In this document: positions 1 to 5,620 of the stretch, piece after piece | Layout of the letters: each line of letters opens with the position of its first letter | Position numbering within the stretch: position 1 is the first letter of the stretch | Source of the DNA: Flavobacterium psychrophilum | Lineage (GTDB): Bacteria; Bacteroidota; Bacteroidia; Flavobacteriales; Flavobacteriaceae | Assembly (NCBI GenBank): GCA_003243255.1 | Contig: QFQM01000083.1 | Location: 1 to 19,039 of the forward strand | Direction: 5' to 3' | DNA length: 19,039 nucleotides | Notes under the pieces: model-generated | Told to the model about the DNA's origin: nothing | Database searches by the model: none | Seen by the model: only the letters and a program-made list of their open reading frames with translations | Translations under genes and position numbers: made by a program

Positions 1-254
1 GCTTTAATTTCACCAAATCCTGTATCTATATCCTTACCGATAAAGTGTGTATAGCCTGTTGTAACACCGGCAGAAAAATTATCTGCCACAGACCATAGAT
101 AAGATACATCTGCACCAAAATTAAAAGATGAAACATCGCCTGCATCACCAATAGGAGCTCCTAAGTGAATACCTGCCTGGAAACCGCTTTCCTGTGCCTG
201 TGCCGCATAACCAAAGGCCATAACAGCTACAGCTGATAATAAGATTTTTTTCAT
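1..254 (-). CDS. Outer-membrane beta-barrel protein, N-terminal part (cut by window edge)
   Basis: Reading the minus strand from the ATG at 254-252 gives an open frame of 84 codons to the window edge. The protein begins MKKILLSAVAVMAFGYAAQA, a clear Sec signal peptide with cleavage probably after AQA. It continues with alternating Gly/aromatic-rich segments (GFQAGIHLGAPIGDAG, FNFGADVSYLW, FSAGVTTGYTHFIGKD) of the kind that form outer-membrane beta strands. Many Bacteroidota encode 180-220 residue eight-stranded barrels of this style. The C-terminus is outside the window, so length and exact family are unknown. It is transcribed away from the second barrel gene at 649 across a 394-base AT-rich gap, and a TANNTTTG box lies upstream at 286-293. 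The barrel class is a good inference; the function is not known. Confidence 0.75.
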   Translation of the reverse strand, partial: MKKILLSAVAVMAFGYAAQAQESGFQAGIHLGAPIGDAGDVSSFNFGADVSYLWSVADNFSAGVTTGYTHFIGKDIDTGFGEIK

Positions 255-285
255 GATTGGTCTAAATTTTAGTTATTGTGTCTAA

Positions 286-293
286 CAAAAATA
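286..293 (-). promoter_or_regulatory. Bacteroidota -7 box (TATTTTTG) for the left barrel gene
   Basis: On the minus strand TATTTTTG matches TANNTTTG, 31 nt before the ATG at 254. A TTG about 21 nt further upstream could act as the -33 element. The assignment rests on motif match and position only. Confidence 0.45.
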
Positions 294-567
294 TCGAAAT
301 ATTTAACAAATAACCAACCAATAAACATGCTTTATCACCATTGTTATTAACAATTCAATAAATAAATGATAATTAAAATTCTTACAGAAACGGAAAAATA
401 AAACCAAACAGTTAAAAATCAATACATTACACATGTAGCTAAAATCAACCTGGTATGTTTAATTTATTATCATATTTGAAGCCGATTAATTGATAATTTA
501 AAATAAATTTAACGTTTTAAAAAAGCCAAAATAGGGTTAAAAAACTTTCATTAGTACTACTTTTCCT

Positions 568-575
568 TACTTTTG
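568..575 (+). promoter_or_regulatory. Bacteroidota -7 box (TACTTTTG) for the porin-family gene
   Basis: TACTTTTG matches TANNTTTG perfectly, 73 nt before the ATG at 649. An imperfect -33-like TTTC lies at 546-549, 18 nt upstream. The implied leader of about 65 nt is longer than for most other genes in this window. Confidence 0.5.
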
Positions 576-648
576 CAGAAGATATAACGGATATTTACGC
601 CTTTTATCTGCCACATAATTCATAAACCAATTTTAATTAATCCATACT

Positions 649-1206
649 ATGAAAAAGATCATTTTTTTATTTGCAATGCTAACAGCAGGTGTTACATCAC
701 AGGCTCAGGGCATAGACTTTGGTATAAAAGCGGGTGCTAACTTCGCTAACTTTTCAGGAGACATTGACTCTGATGGAATCACTAATTTTCACGCAGGTGC
801 AGTATTAGAGTTAAACATTGTTCCAATGTTCTCTGTACAGGCAGAAGGTTTATTCTCATCTCAGGGTGGTAAAGCTAAATATGATGATGGTGGTGTTGTA
901 GGTGTTGCCGAAGACATCAACCTTGATTATATCGCTGTACCTGTACTTGCTAAATTCTATGTGCTACCGGACAGATTAAGCATCACGGCCGGACCACAAT
1001 TCTCATTCCTTGTAAGCGATGCTGACGACATTCTTGAAACTAAGAAATTTGACCTTGCTGCTTCAGGAGGTGTTGAGCTTAAAATTATCGCAGGACTTTT
1101 TGCTCAGGCGCGTTACAATGTCGGGCTAAGCAATGTTAATGATGGCGAAGGCAGCTTTGACGTTAAAAACAACGTTTTCCAGCTTTCTGTAGGATACTAT
1201 TTCTAA
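649..1206 (+). CDS. Porin-family outer-membrane beta-barrel protein
   Basis: The product has 185 residues. It starts with a signal peptide (MKKIIFLFAMLTAGVTSQAQ; cleavage probably after residue 20) and then has the Gly/aromatic alternation of a small beta-barrel, opening with GIDFGIKAGANFANFSG. It resembles the OMP_b-brl_2 / PorT-like 'outer membrane beta-barrel protein' group, in which FGIKAGxNxAN near the mature N-terminus is typical and length is about 180-230 residues. It ends LSVGYYF, with the terminal aromatic residue expected for recognition by the BAM machinery. The gene has its own promoter candidate and a strong hairpin terminator right after the stop, so it is probably monocistronic. 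The family is a general structural class; no substrate or partner can be read from the sequence. Confidence 0.85.
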   Translation: MKKIIFLFAMLTAGVTSQAQGIDFGIKAGANFANFSGDIDSDGITNFHAGAVLELNIVPMFSVQAEGLFSSQGGKAKYDDGGVVGVAEDINLDYIAVPVLAKFYVLPDRLSITAGPQFSFLVSDADDILETKKFDLAASGGVELKIIAGLFAQARYNVGLSNVNDGEGSFDVKNNVFQLSVGYYF

Positions 1207-1224
1207 AAAAATTAAATAATATGC

Positions 1225-1263
1225 AAAAGCCGGTATGTCTTTTAAGATATGACCGGCTTTTTT
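1225..1263 (+). terminator. Rho-independent terminator after the porin-family gene
   Basis: The arms AAAAGCCGGT (1225-1234) and ACCGGCTTTT (1252-1261) form a 10-bp stem, and the right arm runs straight into a T tract (1258-1263). It begins 18 nt after the stop codon at 1206. Confidence 0.88.
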
Positions 1264-1320
1264 ATAGGCATATATGTTAAAAATAATATTAAACCGCATA
1301 CAAGCTAACTGTCGAATATT

Positions 1321-1328
1321 TAAATTTA
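1321..1328 (+). promoter_or_regulatory. Probable -7 box (TAAATTTA) for aroQ
   Basis: TAAATTTA matches TANNTTTG at seven of eight positions and sits 13 nt before the aroQ ATG. It follows the upstream terminator, so a new promoter is expected in this short gap. Confidence 0.4.
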
Positions 1329-1341
1329 CAAAAACATCCTG

Positions 1342-1758
1342 ATGAAGATCATTATTATAAACGGCCCTAACCTTAACCTGCTCGGAGTACGCGAACCCGA
1401 GGTATACGGCGGCCGTTCTTTTGAAGACTATCTTGCCGAATTACAACAAAAATTCCCGGGTATAAAACTGGAGTATTACCAAAGCAATATCGAAGGTGAA
1501 ATTATAACTAAAATACAGGATACAGGTTTTAGCCACGATGGTATTGTGCTTAACGCCGGTGCTTATACGCATACCTCAATTGGCATTGCCGATGCGGTAA
1601 AAGCTGTCACAGCCCCTGTAATAGAAGTACACATCTCAAATACCTTTTCACGCGAAACGTTCAGGCACCAGTCGTACCTGTCCCCTGTTTCGGCAGGCGT
1701 TATAGTAGGCTTTGGCCTTAAAGGATACGAACTCGCACTTCAGGCACTGCTACCTTAA
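1342..1758 (+). CDS. aroQ: 3-dehydroquinate dehydratase, type II
   Basis: This 138-residue protein catalyses dehydration of 3-dehydroquinate to 3-dehydroshikimate, the third step of the shikimate pathway, in the cytoplasm; the type II enzyme is a dodecamer. The N-terminal block NGPNLNLLGVREPEVYGG (residues 7-24) is the family signature and carries the active-site Asn12/Arg17 region and catalytic Tyr22. Further conserved blocks are QSNIEGE (47-53), LNAGAYTHTS (70-79, with Asn71 and His77), EVHISN (95-100, with Glu95 and His97) and the substrate-binding arginines in SRETFRHQSYLSPVSAGVI (Arg104, Arg108). The length fits the family (about 140-150). The usual His of QSNHEGE is Ile50 here. The DUF5686 gene starts 9 nt downstream on the same strand, so the two are probably cotranscribed. 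Identification is firm. Confidence 0.97.
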   Translation: MKIIIINGPNLNLLGVREPEVYGGRSFEDYLAELQQKFPGIKLEYYQSNIEGEIITKIQDTGFSHDGIVLNAGAYTHTSIGIADAVKAVTAPVIEVHISNTFSRETFRHQSYLSPVSAGVIVGFGLKGYELALQALLP

Positions 1759-1767
1759 AAATATACT

Positions 1768-4260
1768 ATGAAAAATGTCCTTTTAATCTTATTGCTGCTA
1801 ACCGGCACGATTTCTTTTGCACAGGTAAAAGGACGTATCACTTCAAAAAGCGGTGAACCTGTATCATTTGCAGGCATTACCGTAAAGGGCACCTATAACA
1901 GCACCTCATCTAACGAAGACGGAAGCTATTCACTTAACGTTTCCAAAGGGAATCATACTCTTATTTTTCAGTCATTAGGTTACAAAACACGGGAAATGGA
2001 TGTAGATGCTGCCTCCCAACCCGTTACGCTGAATGTTACCCTTGAAGAAGAACAATTCAACTTAAAGGAGCTTGTAATCTCTAACGAAAATAATCCCGGC
2101 GAACAGATAATGCGTTTTGCCATCGCTAACCGTAAACAAAACGGTGAACGCATAAAAGCTTATGAAGCTGATTTTTATTCCCGTGGTATTTTCAGGCTCA
2201 ACAATGTACCTAAGAAAGTATTGGGTCAGGATATAGGTGACTTAGGCGCATCACTCGACAAATCAGGGAAGGGTATACTTTATCTTTCTGAAACCGTGTC
2301 GCATATAAAGTATCAGAAACCCGGAAAAATGCATGAACAGGTTATTGCCTCTAAAGTTAGCGGTGAAGACAATGGCATGAGCTACAATAATGCTGATGCC
2401 GCTGAGTTTGACTTTTATGAAAACTACCTGCCTTTTAATGTAAATGCGGTATCTCCAATTGCCGAAAATGCTTTCAACTATTATAAATACCAGCTTGAAA
2501 GCACTTTTTACACCAACGACCGCCACCTCATCAACAAAATAAAAGTAACTTCTAAACGGGATAAAGAACCTGCTTTTAACGGCTATGTTTATATTGTGGA
2601 AGACAGCTGGCAGCTTTATGGGGTTGACCTCAGCATAAAAGGAAGCCAGATTGGAAAAGACCTGCTGAATACACTCAGCATAAAGCAGAATTTCGGTTAC
2701 AACAGCAAAGAGAAAACCTGGACAAAAAACATACAGACACTGGATTTTGATGCAGGGCTATTTGGCGTAGGCTTTAACGGCCGGTTCTCGTCGGTTTACA
2801 GCAATTATGTTTTAAACCCTGAGTTTGCACCCAAGACTTTCCGTGCCGAAATTCAGCGTTTTGATGAGGGTGCCAACGCCCAAACCAATACTTTTTGGAA
2901 TAAATCCCGCCCTATCCCTCTTACACAGGAAGAAATCAACGATTACCTCCGTAAAGACAGCCTTCAGGAAGTGACAGGGCGTAAATCGCACATGACTGCC
3001 ATGGATCGTGAGCGTAACCGCTTTAAATGGCTTTCGACACCTATAGGCTATGTTTATTATAATACTGAAAAGAACTGGCAGATAAGCTATACCGGTATCG
3101 TTCGCAGACTGGGCTTCAATACCGTACAGGCTTATAACCTTGCTCCCGGCTTTTACTTTACAAAGCATAACCCCGACAAAGGAACGTATACTACAATAGG
3201 CACCGACCTGAACTATGGATTTGCCGAGCAGCGTTTCAGGGCAACGGGAACAATATCACATAAGTTCAATAATTTCAGCAAAAGGATCGTTACCCTGAAG
3301 GGAGGCAGCAGCATTGAGCAGTTTAACCCTGAAAACCCTATAAACAGGATCGTAAACAGTATCAGTACCTTGTTCTTTAAGGATAATTACATGAAACTGT
3401 ACGACAACAACTTCCTTCGCCTGAGCTATGAGGAAGAGGTGATCAACGGGCTTTACCTTTATGGGAGCGCCGAATATACCCGAAAAAGATCGGTTTTTAA
3501 CAACACGAAATTCTCTACGCTTAAAAACGCATACAAGCCTTATACATCTAACAATCCGTTGCTGCTGTATGACGACGATACCCGTTATGACAACGAAACA
3601 CCTGCCTTTGAAAAACACCATATGTATAAAGTGTCACTGGCCTCGCGCATCAGCTTCGGGCAAAAATACAGGACACGCCCTAACGGGAGGGAAACCATTT
3701 CCAATGATAAATACCCACGCATTTTCCTGAAATATGAGAAGGGATTTGCTTCAAGCATTGACGATTATAACTTTGACCACCTTTCGGCAAAAGTGAATTA
3801 CGACCTTACCGTAGGCAACAAAGGCGAACTGGGCGTTAGCGTAAGAGCTGGTAAATTCTTTAATTCTGAAAACATAGCCTTTACCGATTATAAACACTTT
3901 AACGGTAACCAGACACATGTGGGCAAATCAGAACGCTACCTGAATGTATTTAACTTCCTGCCATACTATTCGCACAGTACCAACGACCAGTATTTTGAAG
4001 GGCATCTGGAACATAATTTCAAAGGATTTTTAACCAATTCGATTCCGTTATTCAATAAACTGAACTATCATCTGGTAGCAGGTTATCATATTCTGGCAAC
4101 TCCGCAACACAACCCGTATTCAGAATTCACAATTGGTCTTGATAATGTAGGATGGGGAAAAGCACGCTTTTTCAGGATAGATTATATCCGTTCATACGAA
4201 AGCGGTTTTATAAGCGACGGTGTAATTTTCGGACTGACGTTTTTGGATATATTCGAGTAG
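1768..4260 (+). CDS. DUF5686 protein with carboxypeptidase-like regulatory domain (copy 1), outer-membrane
   Basis: The product has 830 residues. A signal peptide covers about residues 1-18 (MKNVLLILLLLTGTISFAQ). Residues about 20-100 form a CarboxypepD_reg-like beta-sandwich (VKGRITSKSGEPVSFAGITV ... TSSNEDGSYSLNV), the N-terminal module also found in SusC/TonB-dependent receptors. The remainder is the large Bacteroidota-specific DUF5686 region, rich in amphipathic strands and ending GLTFLDIFE, which suggests an outer-membrane barrel. The biochemical function of DUF5686 is not established to my knowledge. It lies 9 nt after aroQ, probably in the same transcript, although no pathway link is evident. 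It is paralogous to the gene at 5621-8098: shared landmarks include GILYLSETVSHI, IASKVSGEDNG, STLFFKDNYMKLYD and NHNPYSEF-type segments near the C-terminus. The family assignment is confident and the role unknown. Confidence 0.88.
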   Translation: MKNVLLILLLLTGTISFAQVKGRITSKSGEPVSFAGITVKGTYNSTSSNEDGSYSLNVSKGNHTLIFQSLGYKTREMDVDAASQPVTLNVTLEEEQFNLKELVISNENNPGEQIMRFAIANRKQNGERIKAYEADFYSRGIFRLNNVPKKVLGQDIGDLGASLDKSGKGILYLSETVSHIKYQKPGKMHEQVIASKVSGEDNGMSYNNADAAEFDFYENYLPFNVNAVSPIAENAFNYYKYQLESTFYTNDRHLINKIKVTSKRDKEPAFNGYVYIVEDSWQLYGVDLSIKGSQIGKDLLNTLSIKQNFGYNSKEKTWTKNIQTLDFDAGLFGVGFNGRFSSVYSNYVLNPEFAPKTFRAEIQRFDEGANAQTNTFWNKSRPIPLTQEEINDYLRKDSLQEVTGRKSHMTAMDRERNRFKWLSTPIGYVYYNTEKNWQISYTGIVRRLGFNTVQAYNLAPGFYFTKHNPDKGTYTTIGTDLNYGFAEQRFRATGTISHKFNNFSKRIVTLKGGSSIEQFNPENPINRIVNSISTLFFKDNYMKLYDNNFLRLSYEEEVINGLYLYGSAEYTRKRSVFNNTKFSTLKNAYKPYTSNNPLLLYDDDTRYDNETPAFEKHHMYKVSLASRISFGQKYRTRPNGRETISNDKYPRIFLKYEKGFASSIDDYNFDHLSAKVNYDLTVGNKGELGVSVRAGKFFNSENIAFTDYKHFNGNQTHVGKSERYLNVFNFLPYYSHSTNDQYFEGHLEHNFKGFLTNSIPLFNKLNYHLVAGYHILATPQHNPYSEFTIGLDNVGWGKARFFRIDYIRSYESGFISDGVIFGLTFLDIFE

Positions 4261-4323
4261 TTTACAGTTATAAGTTAACGGTTAACAGTTTTTTCGGAAA
4301 CTCAAACTGTTCGCTGTAAACTT
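4261..4323. repeat. 7-bp-period element with nested inverted repeat between convergent genes (possible bidirectional terminator)
   Basis: The element begins at the first base after the DUF5686 stop. It reads as heptamers TTTACAG, TTATAAG, TTAACGG, TTAACAG (4261-4288), followed by an AAACTG/CTGTAAAC-rich half. The outer arms TTTACAG (4261-4267) and CTGTAAA (4314-4320) are inverted, as are inner arms AACAGTTT (4284-4291) and AAACTGTT (4304-4311). It could end transcription from both sides, but the T tract is inside the loop rather than after the stem. Treating it as an interspersed repeat is equally supported. Confidence 0.5.
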
Positions 4324-4327
4324 AAAA

Positions 4328-4606
4328 CTAATTCTTTTTCCTGTTCTTCAGAACGCTACTCCTGAAACTCTCTACGGGGTCTTTATGCAGAAAGCGTTCA
4401 AGATCTTCCCAGGTAGTGCATTGTATAGGATATTTTACACCATCAAAGTCCAGCGGCAATGTAACCGATTCGATTCCGGTGAGGTCTTCCTTAAGATAAT
4501 CCTCAAGGTCTTCCACAGAATAGAACCATTCCTTATCAAACTGTGTTTTGTTTACACTTTTGTCTTTTCTAAGTATGGCTTCAGTAAGTTTTTTTATCTC
4601 TTTCAT
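4328..4606 (-). CDS. Small acidic protein of unknown function
   Basis: The product has 92 residues, with no signal peptide and no membrane segment. It is charged, rich in Asp/Glu/Lys, and has a central segment EWFYSVEDLEDYLKEDLTGIESVTL cut here into landmarks: EWFYSVEDLEDYL (about residues 25-37) and PLDFDGVKYPIQC (about 51-63). The C-terminus is basic (SSVLKNRKKN). I do not recognise the family; it looks like a conserved hypothetical cytoplasmic protein. It has its own perfect -7 box 5 nt before the ATG, so it is probably transcribed independently of the two membrane-protein genes upstream on the same strand, although read-through from them is possible. The coding call rests on the promoter/start match and on clean spacing to its neighbours. 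Confidence 0.7.
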   Translation of the reverse strand: MKEIKKLTEAILRKDKSVNKTQFDKEWFYSVEDLEDYLKEDLTGIESVTLPLDFDGVKYPIQCTTWEDLERFLHKDPVESFRSSVLKNRKKN

Positions 4607-4611
4607 TAGTA

Positions 4612-4619
4612 CAAAGATA
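4612..4619 (-). promoter_or_regulatory. -7 box (TATCTTTG) 5 nt before the ATG of the 92-residue gene
   Basis: The box matches TANNTTTG perfectly on the minus strand. A TTG lies 22 nt upstream (4642-4644 complement), which is acceptable for a -33 element. Transcription would begin at or within a few bases of the ATG at 4606. Confidence 0.6.
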
Positions 4620-4633
4620 AGGATAATTCATCC

Positions 4634-4822
4634 TTAAAAGACAAGGACTATAACCCCGATAATCAGTGCATAAATAATCAATGACAACAGGACATTTATA
4701 CCAAAATAACGTTCTTCAATCTCTCTGAACGACAATTTCTTTCTTCGCAAAAGCCAATGAACATACGTTCCCGGCAAATCGACAAGCATAAAAATTGCTT
4801 CTCCTATAATTTCAAGTCCCAT
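4634..4822 (-). CDS. Small membrane protein, about two transmembrane segments
   Basis: The product has 62 residues. An N-terminal amphipathic/hydrophobic segment (GLEIIGEAIFMLVDLPGTYV) is followed by a basic stretch (WLLRRKKLSFREIEERYFG). A strongly hydrophobic C-terminal helix follows (NVLLSLIIYALIIGVIVLVF). The positive patch between them suggests a cytoplasmic loop. Its start lies 14 nt after the stop of the cytochrome b561-like gene on the same strand, so the two form a probable operon and it could be an accessory subunit. I do not recognise the family; the cytochrome link is inference from position. Confidence 0.65.
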   Translation of the reverse strand: MGLEIIGEAIFMLVDLPGTYVHWLLRRKKLSFREIEERYFGINVLLSLIIYALIIGVIVLVF

Positions 4823-4836
4823 GTTGGTATTTTAAA

Positions 4837-5412
4837 TTATAACGGCCTGTCCCCACTTATTATTTTAGAGATGATACCTCTTTCTTTTCCGGCATCGGCT
4901 AAAAGTACGCCAACGGTATGCAGCACAATAAAAGCTACTGAATAATATAATGAAAGTACATGTATATCTTCCATAGTATGTTCAAGGCTTTCGGGGCCAA
5001 ATTCCATCATAAGCCCTGTAAACAAAGAAGCTCCTAAAAGCAGATAGAAAATAACATATACCCACGACTTGAATCTCTCATACTGTGAGATGCCTTTCTT
5101 TAAAGGACTTACAAATCCTGCACCCTGTACCCATGTAAGGATAATACGCAATATGAATAACCCAACAAGCACATAACCCGCTATGGTATGTGTGTTCCAC
5201 ATGGGCCTGCGTACTTTTTTGGCTATGGCAAAGGCATCATCCTCGCTTATGGCAACATTTTGCCCGGCAAGATTATCACGAATTATGGTTCCCATACCGG
5301 TTTTGTTCATCCACCCCATTCGGAGCAGCACGGTAAGCATGATATATAAAAAGGCAAAAGCAATAGCCCAGTGAATAAGCCTGCTGGTAAGATTAAATCG
5401 TTTTTCTCTCAT
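4837..5412 (-). CDS. Cytochrome b561/b-type membrane protein
   Basis: The product has 191 residues with four predicted transmembrane helices, about 14-32, 74-94, 115-135 and 152-172. The first helix begins RLIHWAIAFAF, typical of bacterial cytochrome b561 / Ni-Fe-hydrogenase b-type subunits. Candidate haem ligands are His14, His75 (WNTHTIAGY), His151 (MEDIHVL; His145 nearby) and His165 (FIVLHTVG). The family carries electrons in the inner membrane through two haem b groups. The loop between the first two helices is rather long and charged (about 33-70). It is followed after 14 nt by a 62-residue membrane protein and preceded by a strong promoter almost touching its ATG. No hydrogenase or dehydrogenase partner is nearby, so the electron donor and acceptor are unknown. 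Confidence 0.82.
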   Translation of the reverse strand: MREKRFNLTSRLIHWAIAFAFLYIMLTVLLRMGWMNKTGMGTIIRDNLAGQNVAISEDDAFAIAKKVRRPMWNTHTIAGYVLVGLFILRIILTWVQGAGFVSPLKKGISQYERFKSWVYVIFYLLLGASLFTGLMMEFGPESLEHTMEDIHVLSLYYSVAFIVLHTVGVLLADAGKERGIISKIISGDRPL

Positions 5413-5416
5413 ATCA

Positions 5417-5424
5417 CAAAAGTA
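5417..5424 (-). promoter_or_regulatory. -7 box (TACTTTTG) 4 nt before the cytochrome b ATG, with -33 TTTTG
   Basis: A perfect TANNTTTG match on the minus strand is paired with TTTTG at 5443-5447 (complement), 18 nt upstream. Only four bases separate the box from the ATG at 5412, so the mRNA should be leaderless or nearly so. The start is supported because the first haem-ligand helix begins at residue 11. Confidence 0.65.
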
Positions 5425-5556
5425 AACGCTATTTGCTATCTACAAAAGTTTATCTTTATTGCTAATGATTTTTTAACCTTATCCTGTAAGAAAACAGAAA
5501 CAAACACGTTATACCCTCATAAATTTAATTTTTTTCAGACCTATGATACAACCATT

Positions 5557-5577
5557 GTAAGACATAACACGTCTTAC
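5557..5577. repeat. Inverted repeat GTAAGAC-N7-GTCTTAC upstream of DUF5686 copy 2
   Basis: Two perfect 7-bp arms (5557-5563 and 5571-5577) flank ATAACAC, 44 nt before the ATG at 5621. The size suits a dimeric regulator site or a leader hairpin. There is no T tract, so it is not a terminator. Function is unproven. Confidence 0.4.
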
Positions 5578-5620
5578 CATATATAATGCCCAATTGCCTA
5601 ACTATAACCTATAAAAACCA

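Larger units (their letters stand above)
255..648. other. AT-rich divergent intergenic region
   Basis: This 394-base gap separates two divergently transcribed outer-membrane protein genes. It is strongly AT-rich with many A and T runs. I see candidate -7 boxes for both genes (286-293 minus, 568-575 plus), and no credible coding frame, tRNA or long repeat. A small near-palindrome TTGTTATTAACAA lies near 343-355, but nothing ties it to a regulator. Confidence 0.6.

Noticed and set aside
4261..4323. Classical rho-independent terminator
   Set aside because: Paired arms exist but the T run is in the loop and no U tract follows either stem; the periodic structure is the more direct description.
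4385..4609. 74-codon plus-strand frame opposite the 92-residue gene
   Set aside because: The minus-strand gene has a perfect promoter box at the right distance and a more natural composition; only one of the two can be real.
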